Shown one piece after another: positions 54,514 to 64,000 of a stretch of DNA of 64,000 nt. This DNA is from Bacteroidaceae bacterium HV4-6-C5C (GTDB taxonomy: Bacteria; Bacteroidota; Bacteroidia; Bacteroidales; Bacteroidaceae), in contig VOIU01000001.1 in assembly GCA_007896885.1 (NCBI GenBank), forward strand, positions 62,001-126,000, read 5' to 3'. How positions within the stretch are numbered: the stretch's first letter is position 1; each line of letters begins with the position of its first letter. Below the pieces are notes generated by a model, which did not search any database, was not told the DNA's origin, and saw nothing but the letters and a program-made list of their open reading frames with translations. The translations under genes and the position numbers were made by a program.

Positions 54514-56310
54514 CTAGTATAGAATTGGGCTCCCACTCCCGTTATATGCACCCCAAAAAGGACTCTCACTAGATGGATCATCTAAGAAGGTAGTCCAAGT
54601 TGATTTAACCACAACATCCCTTTCTGCATCAAAAATCTTATTATATGAAAGTGTGAAATTCTTTGTTTTATGAACAAGATCAAAGCTTATGATAACTTTA
54701 AAGTTTAAGCTAGCCATTTTATTACCTATATACCCTGCAGGATTAGAACTATCTTTCATTATAATAGGATCTTGAAAAGATCTCAAAGTATAGAATTTAC
54801 CAAATAGAGCTTCACCATTTTGATCATTTACTCCTTTATTTATAAAAGCACAAGGTATGTCAAATGGAGCTTGAGAATCTGTTTCAGCTATTATTTGAAC
54901 TTTATAGTTTTTTAAATCAAACTCTTTTTCCAAATCAGGATTAATCAATATAGAATTAATATCTGATACATTTATTGCATATGTAAGATAGTATTTCATT
55001 CCAGCAAAAGAAGCTGATGGATACATACGCTTAACTCCATAGTATAAGCATCTGTAAACCCCAACCTCTACCTTGGGAGTATATTTCAAATTCCAAACTC
55101 CTAACGGTTTATTATACAGCAAAGATTGATCAGGTGCCCCTGGTATACTCAACCTTTTGTCAGTCCATCCCGCTAATGTCTGCTCTGATTCTATCTTTAT
55201 GTCTGATTTCATTTCCATTTTCAAATCAACTTTACTTATCATATCTTTTTCTCCCCCACCAATCAATCCATTAAATAACCCCTTAAGTGCATTTGCGGCG
55301 ATTGATCCACCAGATGAAATAATAGCTTCTACGCCTTTCTTTGCACCATTCTCAAGCCCTGTAGAAATCCACTTTGATGCATTGCTTTTTATATTATTCC
55401 AAAGTCCTTTAAAGAAAGAATCCTTTTTTTCAATACCATCATCTATTTTAGCCCCAACATCGCTAGCTTGACTATTAGATATATTCACAGATTGATTCGT
55501 TGAAGAATTAAACATGTTACTAAAACTTAAATTAATAGAAGAAGAAGGTGCTGTCGTTGTTATGGTACCGGTTATCCCCCCGGTTGTAGAAGAAGTCCCA
55601 GTGCTGGTTATTTTGTTTATAGCTCTTCCCATAATAGTAAAATAAGAACTATTATCTTGAATAATACTGGGATCGTATGCACATTCGATTTCAAATGCAT
55701 ACCAAGTTCCATTTGCGATTCCAGAGCTTTTAAAAGTTTTGTCTGTAAATGAACCCTCTGGAGTAGCAATAAATGCAGGAGAAGAAATTGGATGGTCCAT
55801 AGCTATGGGACGAGAAGTATTAAAATTAAATAAAGAAGTTTGCTTATTTATACTTATACCCCATATAGACTCAGAAGAACCTTGGTTTCCTGGGTCCGCC
55901 AATATATTGAAGAAAAATCGTAATTGACCTGTAAATCTATTATATAATCCAATATACTTATACGCATCTCTTTCTAAAATATTACTATATACTAGCTCCC
56001 ATCCATTGTCTTTTGTATACATTCTATTTGCATTTGGCATATAAAAATTTTCATCAATCCATTCGTTAGCGACTCCTGCATTTGGGGCTTCTCTAACCCA
56101 TGGAACAAGAACACCTTCTATGACTATCCCATTAGAATTTACCATATTTATCCTCTCCGCCTCAATATCAAAATAGTTATCTTTTGAAGCCCTAGTAACA
56201 GATGGTGACTTTTGGTCATTAGAACTCATTAAATCAGCTTCACTTGAGCAAGCAATTGCAGTTATACTTATTGATAAGACTGCAAACATTTTCAATAATT
56301 TTTTTCTCAT
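54514..56310 (-). CDS. Large lipoprotein of unknown function
   Basis: The start is taken at ATG 56310, which gives a lipoprotein signal with Cys21 (IAIAC-type: TAIACSS); the frame is open 36 codons further up but lacks a signal there. The 598-aa product was not recognised. The first 200 residues look beta-rich. A Ser/Thr/Gly linker lies at about 220-250. A Gly/Ala-rich, amphipathic to hydrophobic stretch occupies about 320-355 (GVEAIISSGGSIAANALKGL, then NGLIGGG), followed by a beta-rich C-terminal half. The central stretch is reminiscent of membrane-inserting segments, but no MACPF or other pore-former motif was found. It is monocistronic. Confidence 0.75.
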   Translation of the reverse strand: MRKKLLKMFAVLSISITAIACSSEADLMSSNDQKSPSVTRASKDNYFDIEAERINMVNSNGIVIEGVLVPWVREAPNAGVANEWIDENFYMPNANRMYTKDNGWELVYSNILERDAYKYIGLYNRFTGQLRFFFNILADPGNQGSSESIWGISINKQTSLFNFNTSRPIAMDHPISSPAFIATPEGSFTDKTFKSSGIANGTWYAFEIECAYDPSIIQDNSSYFTIMGRAINKITSTGTSSTTGGITGTITTTAPSSSINLSFSNMFNSSTNQSVNISNSQASDVGAKIDDGIEKKDSFFKGLWNNIKSNASKWISTGLENGAKKGVEAIISSGGSIAANALKGLFNGLIGGGEKDMISKVDLKMEMKSDIKIESEQTLAGWTDKRLSIPGAPDQSLLYNKPLGVWNLKYTPKVEVGVYRCLYYGVKRMYPSASFAGMKYYLTYAINVSDINSILINPDLEKEFDLKNYKVQIIAETDSQAPFDIPCAFINKGVNDQNGEALFGKFYTLRSFQDPIIMKDSSNPAGYIGNKMASLNFKVIISFDLVHKTKNFTLSYNKIFDAERDVVVKSTWTTFLDDPSSESPFWGAYNGSGSPILY

Positions 56311-56622
56311 AATAATATACTTTAATAATAACAATTTTTTAAAAGTACTTATACAAAAGAAATAAAGCAAAAAAGAATTGTTAAAACCGCATTTTAATCC
56401 ATTAATTATACAAAACACTAGAAATACATGTAAGGATTAGAAGACCTCATACATCTCGCTCTTATATATTGTTATCATAATTTATTAATATAAAGTTTCT
56501 CTCTACAAGGTAAACTAAGCAAATTAGAAACAAGCATATAGTTTTGAGATTAAATACATTTCAATACATTTGTATAATAATTAAATAAAGCATAGCCCAA
56601 TATCAATTTAATAAAGATTGTT
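56311..56622. other. Divergent region between the lipoprotein and GH92-2 genes
   Basis: This AT-rich 312-bp gap has no gene. It contains the strong promoter of the GH92 gene (56543-56572). No minus-strand -7 box was found for the lipoprotein gene. Confidence 0.6.
56543..56572 (+). promoter_or_regulatory. Consensus promoter of the GH92-FucP-like operon
   Basis: TTTG (56543-56546), an 18-nt spacer, then TACATTTG (56565-56572): both boxes are exact. The predicted leader is about 45 nt. Confidence 0.7.
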
Positions 56623-58878
56623 ATGAAACTTATTCATTTCTTTTTTTTATCAATATTCTCTCTTTCCGCGTTTTCTTCCAATGACGTCTTGAAATATGTG
56701 AATTCCTTTATTGGAACGACTAACTTCGGAACCACCAATCCGGGAGCTGTATGTCCAAACGGGTTAATGTCCGTCTCCCCTTTTAATGTGATGGGATCGG
56801 CGGATAACCATTATGATAAAGACGCAAGATGGTGGTCGACACCTTATGACAATACAAACAGCTATTTTACAGGATTCTCACATGTGAACCTAAGCGGCGT
56901 GGGATGTCCCGACCTTAGTTCATTACTACTGATGCCAACTTGTGGCGATTTGGATGTGGATTTTCATCATTATGGCAGTAAATATAAAGATGAGGCGGCT
57001 TCTCCGGGTTATTATACCACCTATTTGACTAAATATAATATCTTATGTGAAGCTACAGCCACACTCAGAAGTTCCATCACGCGCTTTACTTTCCCTAAAG
57101 GTAAAAGCCATATTTTACTGAATTTGGGCGAAGGACTAACCAACGAATCAGGCAGTTATGTACGGAAGGTTGGTAATAATGAAATAGAAGGTATGAAGCT
57201 ATTGGGTACTTTCTGCTATAGCCCGCAAGCTGTATTTCCTTTATATTTCGTAATGCGAGTCAACAAGATTCAAGGTAGCATTGAATCCGGTTATTGGAAA
57301 AAACAGCGCAAGATGGAGGGTGTGAAAGCTGAATGGGATAAAGACCATGGAAAAAATAAGCTTTATACAAACTACAGCAAAGACATTGCCGGAGATGATA
57401 TTGGCGTCTACTTTAACTTTGAGACCACTCAAGGCGAAGAGGTCAATGTGCAAATCGGAGTTTCTTTTGTCAGCATAGCTAATGCTAGAGAGAATTTGGA
57501 AGCGGAACAACCAAAATGCGATTTCAATGCAACGCGTTCCAAAGCAGAAGAACTCTGGCGGAATGATTTAAGTAAAATAGAAGTAAAAGGCGGAACAGAA
57601 GCACAAAAAACTGTATTCTACACAGCACTTTATCATGCGCTTATTCACCCCAACATATTAGAAGATGTAAACGGACAGTATCCGAAGATGGAATCAAATG
57701 AGATCGGGACTGTGAAAGGTAATCGCTACACGGTCTTCTCTTTATGGGATACTTATCGCAATCTCCACCAGTTACTCACACTGGTCTATCCAGAACGTCA
57801 AATGCAAATGTTGAAATCAATGATTGGTATGAGTGAAGAACATGGATGGTTACCGAAATGGGAGCTTTACGGACGGGAAACCCTGACTATGGAAGGTGAT
57901 CCAAGCATTCCTGTTATTGTCGACTCATGGCTAAAAGGTTTACGTGATTTCGATGTGGACAAAGTATATAAGACAATGTGGCACTCGGCTACTGCTGCGG
58001 GAAGTGAAAACCTGATGCGCCCTGATAATGATGATTATTTAAAGTTGGGTTATGTCCCCTTGCGTGAGCATTTTGATAATTCGGTATCACATGCACTCGA
58101 GTATTATATCGCCGACTATTCATTATCCGTATTGGCAGACTCTTTGGGATATCATAAGCAAGCCGAGCAACTGAGACGGCAATCGTTGCAATATAAAAAG
58201 TATTACGATAAAGAATATGGCATGTTACGCCCCCTACTCCCCGATGGTAAGTTTCTGACTCCCTTCGATCCGAACCAGGGAGCTAATTTCGAGCCATGCC
58301 CGGGATTCCATGAAGGATCGGCATGGAACTACACTTTCTATGTGCCGCATGACATAGCGGGATTGACTAAATTAATGGGGGGAAAGAAAAATTTCGTTAA
58401 CAAGCTGCAACATGTTTTCGATGCCAAGCTATATGATCCTTCCAATGAGCCTGACATTGCTTACCCGTATCTATTCAGCTACTTCCCCGATGAAGCATGG
58501 CGTACACAGATACTTATTCCCCAATTATTGGAGCGCTACTACACAACGAAGCCCGATGGTATCCCGGGTAATGATGATGCCGGAACAATGTCTGCTTGGG
58601 CCATATTCAGTATGATGGGCTTTTACCCCGATTGCCCGGGAACACCGATGTATACAATGACTGTTCCTACATTCGATGAAGTATGTATCCATCTGGATCC
58701 CCGCTGGTACAAGCACAAAGAACTCAGGATTGAGACAAACCGGCCTAAAGGGGATATACCTGCTATCATTAAGAAATGCCAAATAGGTAATAAGACGCTG
58801 CGTGGCTATCGCATCAGCCATAAAGACTTGATCAATTCCGGTACTATTAAAATAGACTGTACATCTAAACGTCCATAA
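56623..58878 (+). CDS. Secreted GH92 exo-alpha-mannosidase (second copy)
   Basis: The 751-aa protein has a signal peptide (1-19) and the GH92 signatures NSFIGTTNFGTTNPGAVCP, GFSHVNLSGVGCPD, FSLWDTYRNLH and the catalytic-loop GNDDAGTMSAW (649-659), with base residues likely at Asp651-Asp652. It differs in the N-terminal motif from the 24.0-kb copy (NFGTTNPGAVCP against GGHGHVFVGASVP), so another alpha-mannosidic linkage is probable. It is followed after 30 bp by a sugar:proton symporter, suggesting that the released mannose is taken up by that protein. Confidence 0.95.
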   Translation: MKLIHFFFLSIFSLSAFSSNDVLKYVNSFIGTTNFGTTNPGAVCPNGLMSVSPFNVMGSADNHYDKDARWWSTPYDNTNSYFTGFSHVNLSGVGCPDLSSLLLMPTCGDLDVDFHHYGSKYKDEAASPGYYTTYLTKYNILCEATATLRSSITRFTFPKGKSHILLNLGEGLTNESGSYVRKVGNNEIEGMKLLGTFCYSPQAVFPLYFVMRVNKIQGSIESGYWKKQRKMEGVKAEWDKDHGKNKLYTNYSKDIAGDDIGVYFNFETTQGEEVNVQIGVSFVSIANARENLEAEQPKCDFNATRSKAEELWRNDLSKIEVKGGTEAQKTVFYTALYHALIHPNILEDVNGQYPKMESNEIGTVKGNRYTVFSLWDTYRNLHQLLTLVYPERQMQMLKSMIGMSEEHGWLPKWELYGRETLTMEGDPSIPVIVDSWLKGLRDFDVDKVYKTMWHSATAAGSENLMRPDNDDYLKLGYVPLREHFDNSVSHALEYYIADYSLSVLADSLGYHKQAEQLRRQSLQYKKYYDKEYGMLRPLLPDGKFLTPFDPNQGANFEPCPGFHEGSAWNYTFYVPHDIAGLTKLMGGKKNFVNKLQHVFDAKLYDPSNEPDIAYPYLFSYFPDEAWRTQILIPQLLERYYTTKPDGIPGNDDAGTMSAWAIFSMMGFYPDCPGTPMYTMTVPTFDEVCIHLDPRWYKHKELRIETNRPKGDIPAIIKKCQIGNKTLRGYRISHKDLINSGTIKIDCTSKRP

Positions 58879-58908
58879 TCAAAAAGAAAAGAACTGAAAA
58901 ATGAAGCA

Positions 58909-60132
58909 ATGAGTAATCTTGTAAAGTCTTCGATGTTCAGAGGAAAAAACGGGGAAAATTATTTTTTCCCTTTCGTTCTACTATGCAGCCTTTTCTTAAT
59001 GTGGGGGTTTGCTCATGCTTTACTCGATGTGCTGAATTCTCATTTCCAAGAGATCCTCCATATATCTAAAGCTAAGTCGGCCTTCATACAAATGTCTCTT
59101 TACGGTGGGTATTTTGTGATGGGAATTCCTGCCGGAATCATCCTCAAACGTTACGGATATAAGAAAGGAATCATAAGCGGATTATTGATTTTCGCCGTTG
59201 GTTCTTTCCTCTTTTATCCCGCCACCTTAATCAGATCGTTTTTCCCTTTTCTATTTGCTCTATTTGTTATTGCCTGTGGATTAACAATCCTGGAATCGGC
59301 CGCCAATCCTTATACGACAGTATTAGGAAATCCGAGTATGGGCGCCAGAAGAATAAATCTGGCACAGTCACTCAATGGCTTGGGCTGGATACTGGGGCCG
59401 CTTATCGGTGGCATATTTGTTTTTTCGGAAGGAGCCGACCCGTTTGATTCGCTTGCAAAACCTTATATACTCATCGGTATTCTTGTTCTGATCATTTCTG
59501 TACTTTTTATTTGTACACCGTTACCACAGATAGAAGCTGAATCAGATGAAATAGGCGTAAACAGAAAAAGCCGGTATAAAGACTTATTCAAACACAAGCT
59601 CTTCATTTTTGCTGTAATAGCGCAGTTCCTCTATGTAGCTGCGCAGACAGGAATCGGTAGTTTCTTTATCAATTATGTCACGGAAGTTGTACCGCATATC
59701 AGCCATAAGGCAGCATCGGAAATGTTGGCCTTCGGCGGAATGGGCATGTTTATGGTGGGAAGAATATCTGGGAGCTATATCATGAAATACTTCTCCGCTC
59801 AAAAGCTATTGGGAGTTTATGCCATTATCAATACGATTCTTATGTTCTTTGTCGTAATGGGTTTTGGAATGGCATCTGTAGTCTGCATCTTCGGTTCATA
59901 CTTCTTCATGTCGATTATGTACCCCACCATCTTTGCCACAGGCATACAAAACATGGGGCATAATACTGAAAAAGCGTCTTCCGTCATTGTAATGAGCGTG
60001 GCCGGTGGAGCTGTATTTCCTATGATAATGGGATATATTGCAGATGTATTATCCATGTCAGTAGGATTTCTTATTCCTTTAATCTGCTTTGCAATTATTG
60101 CATTATTCGGATTCTCAAAGCTGAAAAACTAA
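58909..60132 (+). CDS. FucP/GluP-like sugar MFS transporter
   Basis: The 407-aa inner-membrane protein has about 12 transmembrane segments. The first reads LLCSLFLMWGFAHALLDVLNSHFQ, matching the FucP-type start (FLWGxxxxLxDxLxxHFQ). Later elements ESAANPYTTVLG and LAQSLNGLGWILGP are hallmarks of the FucP/glucose-galactose transporter group. It is proton-coupled in characterised members. Mannose or fucose is the likely substrate from the GH92 context. The 30-bp gap supports one operon. Confidence 0.92.
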   Translation: MSNLVKSSMFRGKNGENYFFPFVLLCSLFLMWGFAHALLDVLNSHFQEILHISKAKSAFIQMSLYGGYFVMGIPAGIILKRYGYKKGIISGLLIFAVGSFLFYPATLIRSFFPFLFALFVIACGLTILESAANPYTTVLGNPSMGARRINLAQSLNGLGWILGPLIGGIFVFSEGADPFDSLAKPYILIGILVLIISVLFICTPLPQIEAESDEIGVNRKSRYKDLFKHKLFIFAVIAQFLYVAAQTGIGSFFINYVTEVVPHISHKAASEMLAFGGMGMFMVGRISGSYIMKYFSAQKLLGVYAIINTILMFFVVMGFGMASVVCIFGSYFFMSIMYPTIFATGIQNMGHNTEKASSVIVMSVAGGAVFPMIMGYIADVLSMSVGFLIPLICFAIIALFGFSKLKN

Positions 60133-60170
60133 TAAAATCGGCGAGTCACATTTTATAGATCTGATATATC

Positions 60171-60201
60171 AGTGGGCATTGCTATATGACCAATGCCCAC
60201 T
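60171..60201. terminator. Bidirectional hairpin between convergent genes
   Basis: AGTGGGCATTG (60171-60181) pairs perfectly with CAATGCCCACT (60191-60201). It separates the FucP-like gene from the converging TonB receptor gene. No strong U-run is present. Confidence 0.55.
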
Positions 60202-60309
60202 CCGATATACCAAATTAATTTGTGAAAACAGGCTCAGTAATAATGCACAATATCAATTACCGCCGCTTGTAACATAGCTCCCAATACTGAATAAGAATGC
60301 CATACGGAT

Positions 60310-62340
60310 CTATTTAAGTCTGTAAACAACTCCTGCTGACAACCAAAAGCCAGGTTGTGGAATACTTCCGAGATCAAAGTAATGGGTATCATAAAGATTG
60401 TTCAAATCGAGATTAAACACCATATCTTTGAAAGTATAATTCAGCTTTAGATCAAGAGTTGAGAATGCCGGATAAGCCTCATCACCCACTTTTTCTTTAT
60501 TCACATACTTTTCATACGTTCCCATACGTTTCTGATAACGGAAATACCATCCGGCTGTAAGATTCTTACAGATCTGATGATCGAAACGTACAGTGAACTT
60601 GTCGCGCAGGTAGTTCAACGCATATTTGGAGATCAAGTCACCTGCTTCATGAGTCTGATGCATACGCGTATAATCTACTGCCAATAGACTTTGCTCGCCT
60701 AATAGCGGCAATAGGCTTCCTGTACGAAGTTTTACTCCCATTTCCACACCTTGGGTATTCAGTTTCGAAAGATTCCATGATGAATATTTTTGATCTGTAG
60801 GTTTCTCTTTCACCCAGTCTATCATATCGCGCCCCCATTGTAAGAACCCAGTCAGATAAGAACTGAACAAATAGCTATTATACTTTAAACCCAAGTCCAA
60901 CGATTGGGACCTTTCCGGTTTCAAACGGGTATTCCCGTTGTAAATCTCGGTGGTATAAAATAGATCGGTGAAAGTAGGAATACGGGTAGACATACTCCAC
61001 GATGAAGATAGAGAGAGGCGATTTGTCGCCTTATAAGTAGCGTTTAATGAAGGATAGAGCTTATATTGACCATCCAACAGACTGGTGTGATACATTAAAA
61101 CGCCGGCGGATAGCACAACGTTATTAAAAGAAGCCGAGTGTTCTAACGTCACACTTGTATTTGTACGATCATCGTACATCGTATATTTTCCATGAGGAGC
61201 CACCATCGGGTATCCAAGTTTGGTACTCATGATCTCCTCCCGTCGCAACTCACCACCAAAGTTGGTCACACCCAATAAAGATCGGTATGAGAAGATCAGA
61301 TTTGCTCCGTACATATCATTTCGATGATAGTTACGACCGGTATCGGTATCTTTTATTAAGTCATATTGGTCGTTGTGCCTATTCCAGAATAGGATGGGGA
61401 TAATTTTTAAATTCTTGCCAAACTCTCCTTTCAATGAACCTGTATACAAACTTGTCCGCTCATATTGATTAGGATATTTGGGTGAATAAAAAGTATTTGC
61501 ACCGTACTGCTTATCATTATAGCCCAGCTGCAAATCCATCTTTGAAAACTCAGAAAAATTAAAACGGGTCTGCCACAGTGCATTGTAAATGCTGTAGTCG
61601 CTATTATCAATATATCCGCCGGAGGAATTATTGCTAACGGATAAGCTACTCGTTGTAATACCCGCAGTTGTTGCTCCACGGACTTCTATACCTCTCAACT
61701 TATGCATACCGACCTCCACCTGGGCATAAAGTCGATCTGTCACTTCTTTTTTAGTAATAATGTTGATTCCTCCTGAAAAAGCACCCGATCCGTAAATTAG
61801 TGCAGAAGGACCATGAATAATTTCGATGCGTTCAATATCCGAAAGGTTAATGGGGAGGTCAAAGCTGTAGTGTCCTGTTTGAGAATTGGAGAAGTTAATA
61901 CCATCAATAAGAATTGCATTTTCGTCGAACGAGCCACCCCGAATAGAAATATCTGCTTGTACACCGTGTCCACCGCGCTGGATCACGTCAACATTGGCTA
62001 CATAAACCAATAAATCCTGAATACTCTTGGCAGGCGCCTTCGCAATCTCGTCTTTAGTAATTACAGTCACCAGCTTGGATGCCTGATTAATAGGCGTTCC
62101 TGTTTTCGAAGCTGTCACTGTTACCTCATCTAATTCTCCTCCCAGCACACTTTCTCTCGCTGTCGGATTTTCTGTTGTGTTCTGAGCTTTCGCCGTACTA
62201 CAATAAGCAGCCATGAGAGCAAATCCCGCAACCACCCCAATATTCACCACCCGGTGCATACTGTTGAAAGCACTGTAGCTCTTACGAGCAAAACGCTTAA
62301 AGCGAATTGCCGCTTTTTTGTTTAAAATCTTTTGTTTCAT
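60310..62340 (-). CDS. BtuB-like TonB-dependent outer-membrane receptor
   Basis: The 676-aa protein is smaller than SusC receptors and lacks a partner SusD. It has a long n-region, a signal segment at about 30-52 (an alternative start is Met28), a TonB-box-like stretch (DEVTVTASKTGT, about 70-82) and a plug (about 85-190) with RGGSFDENAILIDGINFSN and IEIIHGPSALIYGSGAFSGGINI. The 22-strand barrel follows and ends FWLSAGVVYRLK. Plug features resemble BtuB and similar cobalamin or haem receptors. No cobalamin riboswitch precedes it (only 96 bp lie upstream), so the B12 assignment is uncertain. It follows the symporter gene on the same strand. Confidence 0.88.
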   Translation of the reverse strand: MKQKILNKKAAIRFKRFARKSYSAFNSMHRVVNIGVVAGFALMAAYCSTAKAQNTTENPTARESVLGGELDEVTVTASKTGTPINQASKLVTVITKDEIAKAPAKSIQDLLVYVANVDVIQRGGHGVQADISIRGGSFDENAILIDGINFSNSQTGHYSFDLPINLSDIERIEIIHGPSALIYGSGAFSGGINIITKKEVTDRLYAQVEVGMHKLRGIEVRGATTAGITTSSLSVSNNSSGGYIDNSDYSIYNALWQTRFNFSEFSKMDLQLGYNDKQYGANTFYSPKYPNQYERTSLYTGSLKGEFGKNLKIIPILFWNRHNDQYDLIKDTDTGRNYHRNDMYGANLIFSYRSLLGVTNFGGELRREEIMSTKLGYPMVAPHGKYTMYDDRTNTSVTLEHSASFNNVVLSAGVLMYHTSLLDGQYKLYPSLNATYKATNRLSLSSSWSMSTRIPTFTDLFYTTEIYNGNTRLKPERSQSLDLGLKYNSYLFSSYLTGFLQWGRDMIDWVKEKPTDQKYSSWNLSKLNTQGVEMGVKLRTGSLLPLLGEQSLLAVDYTRMHQTHEAGDLISKYALNYLRDKFTVRFDHQICKNLTAGWYFRYQKRMGTYEKYVNKEKVGDEAYPAFSTLDLKLNYTFKDMVFNLDLNNLYDTHYFDLGSIPQPGFWLSAGVVYRLK

Positions 62341-62436
62341 TTGAATTTTATTAAAAAATTAACGGGACAAAAGTACGTGAAAATTTGATTTTTCATGCAA
62401 AAACACTGGTAATTAGGTCACTTTTCCCTCCGCAAC

Positions 62437-63924
62437 TTATCGCAAAGCCTTGTAGTAATCTGCCGTTCGTATCAGCCACAGTCCGGCAAAGGTCACGGCA
62501 CCGTTAAATAATAGTATTTCGTAACCTACTTGATAATTCAAAGCCGTTTTGAGCCCCCACTCCAAGATGTAACTCAGCAATGGAGCAAGAATACAAATGT
62601 AGGGTACCAAACGATCTTTCACCGAACGATTGCAAAATAGACCAAAAGAGAAAAGTCCCAGCAACGGGCCATAGGTATAGGAAACTGCAACGTAAATGGT
62701 GTTAAGAACATTGGTTTGTTGCATGCCATTTATGAACAGAATCACCAAAATAAAAACCGCACAGATTGCGGAATGTACAAAAGTACGGGTATGTTTCGCC
62801 TTTTCCACATTATGCCCCATGCCAAGTATGTCGACACAGAAAGAGGTGGTGAGAGATGTCAAGGCAGAATCAGCATTTGAAAATGCCGCCGCCACAACAC
62901 CTACCGTAAAGCAAAGCAGCACGGGTGTGCCCAAATATTTCGAAGCTAACATTGGCAAGATATTATCCGATGCGGCAGGTAGTGTAATGCCGGAACGGGA
63001 AGCGAATGTCAGTAATAAAATGCCAAGAGTCAGAAAGAGGAAATTCATTGGTATAAAGCCAAAACCATAGGTAAGCATATTCTTACGAGCCTCTTTCAGA
63101 TTGCGGCAAGTCAGATTCTTTTGCATCATATTCTGATCAAGACCAGTCATTACTATCACAATAAAAACCCCACTAAGAAACTGCTTGAAGAAGTTTTGCC
63201 GGGAATGCCAATCATCAAATACAAAGATGCGCGAATGACCACTCTGCCGGACTGTTTCCATTACATCAGCCCATCCAATATTGATATGAGATGCTACTTG
63301 CCAGATAATCAATCCGAGTGCAACAAGCAAACTGACTGTCTGCAATACATCTGTCCAAATAATAGTCCCCATGCCGTTGCGGAATGTGTACACCCATATC
63401 ACAAATACCACAGCAACAGCCGTAACGGTAAAAGGTATTCCCATCTGGTCGAAAACAAGCGACTGAAGAATCAAAATAACCAGGTACAACTTTGCCGCAG
63501 CCCCTACTATTTTCGAAAGGATAAAAAATGAGGCTCCGGTTTTATAAGAACAATAGCCAAAACGCTGTTCCAGATAAGTATAGATGGAAACCAGGTTCAA
63601 GCGGTAATAAAGTGGAAGCAACACATAAGCCACAACGATATAACCGACAAAGAAGCCAAAAACCAACTGCATATAAGTCATATCAAAATCACGCACCATA
63701 CCGGGGACAGACACAAAAGTAACTCCTGAAATAGAATCGCCAAGCATCCCGATGGCTACGATATACCAAGGAGTTGACCGATTGGCGAGAAAGAAAGCCT
63801 CGTTAGTGGAATTCTTTCTCCCTGATAAATATGAAATAAATAAAATAACGCCCAGATAAACCGCGACGATTGCTAATATATAGTTACCCATAACATCCGA
63901 TGTCGTTTCTTGAATAGCCAGCAT
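62437..63924 (-). CDS. Sodium:solute symporter (SSS family)
   Basis: The inner-membrane protein (495 aa from ATG 63924; 484 aa from the alternative ATG 63891) has about 13 transmembrane segments. The N-terminal motif YLSGRKNSTNEAFFLANRSTPWYIVAIGMLGDSISGVTFVSVPG and the later GLDQNMMQKNL are typical of SSS transporters. Bacteroides members of this type carry sugars, sialic acid or other small solutes; the solute here is unknown. The frame also extends to a TTG at 63945. Signals beyond the first 55 bases of the minus-strand upstream region are outside the window. Confidence 0.88.
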   Translation of the reverse strand: MLAIQETTSDVMGNYILAIVAVYLGVILFISYLSGRKNSTNEAFFLANRSTPWYIVAIGMLGDSISGVTFVSVPGMVRDFDMTYMQLVFGFFVGYIVVAYVLLPLYYRLNLVSIYTYLEQRFGYCSYKTGASFFILSKIVGAAAKLYLVILILQSLVFDQMGIPFTVTAVAVVFVIWVYTFRNGMGTIIWTDVLQTVSLLVALGLIIWQVASHINIGWADVMETVRQSGHSRIFVFDDWHSRQNFFKQFLSGVFIVIVMTGLDQNMMQKNLTCRNLKEARKNMLTYGFGFIPMNFLFLTLGILLLTFASRSGITLPAASDNILPMLASKYLGTPVLLCFTVGVVAAAFSNADSALTSLTTSFCVDILGMGHNVEKAKHTRTFVHSAICAVFILVILFINGMQQTNVLNTIYVAVSYTYGPLLGLFSFGLFCNRSVKDRLVPYICILAPLLSYILEWGLKTALNYQVGYEILLFNGAVTFAGLWLIRTADYYKALR

Positions 63925-64000
63925 TGGCAATACAAAAGCCAACAATTGCGCAAAACTATAAAAATAGATTGATTTAGTCTATCCTTTCCCTATCGATTTG

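Noticed and set aside
54514..56310. MACPF-type antimicrobial lipoprotein
   Set aside because: No MACPF signature was found; only the general size and lipoprotein signal fit.

Overview
The window looks like the chromosome of a gut-type Bacteroides or close relative (Bacteroidales). Supporting signs are SusC/SusD pairs, GH92/GH29/GH130 enzymes, lipoproteins with Bacteroidota-style signal sequences, and many promoters of the Bacteroides type (-33 TTTG, -7 TAnnTTTG). Strong Shine-Dalgarno sequences are generally absent. No rRNA or tRNA gene was seen.

Layout. (1) 0.2-5.9 kb: a Kelch-propeller protein, then nrdA-nrdB (class Ia ribonucleotide reductase) on the minus strand. Their leader carries a cobalamin riboswitch with a plausible regulatory kissing hairpin. 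(2) 5.9-13.1 kb: a small fructan-type locus of SusC, SusD, a small FN3-like lipoprotein and a GH32 enzyme, followed by an MBL-fold hydrolase and an AraC regulator. (3) 15.3-26.2 kb: a run of secreted exo-glycosidases (GH35, GH20, GH29, GH3, GH92) with no SusC/D. (4) 26.3-33.4 kb: a YefM/YoeB-like toxin-antitoxin pair, a PAT/AmpG-like importer with a GH130 phosphorylase, and a divergent GH29/CBM9-like/GHL10-like operon. (5) 33.4-42.5 kb: a repeat-rich non-coding stretch, an orphan SusD-hybrid lipoprotein, then a type VI-B CRISPR locus: cas13b (1067 aa, both HEPN motifs present) and a 15-repeat array, followed by a small lipoprotein and a small membrane protein. (6) 42.5-53.7 kb (minus): a second glycan locus of SusC, SusD, GH29, an Asp-box propeller protein and a transglutaminase-like protein. 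(7) 53.9-56.3 kb: a decayed IS256-type transposase and an unrecognised large lipoprotein. (8) 56.6-60.1 kb: GH92 plus a FucP-like sugar transporter. (9) 60.3-63.9 kb (minus): a sodium:solute symporter and a BtuB-like TonB-dependent receptor.

How it fits together. Most of the window serves outer-membrane capture and periplasmic trimming of complex, probably host-derived, fucosylated and mannosylated glycans. Galactose, HexNAc, fucose and mannose can be removed by GH35, GH20, three GH29 and two GH92 enzymes. A mannosyl disaccharide could enter through the PAT-like transporter and be phosphorolysed by GH130.

The most distinctive element is the minimal RNA-targeting CRISPR system. It has Cas13b and an array but no adaptation genes and no recognisable csx27 or csx28. 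It sits in an accessory-looking segment (33.4-42.5 kb) with palindromes, tandem repeats and small proteins of unknown function. All family names come from reading motifs by eye; no database search was run.
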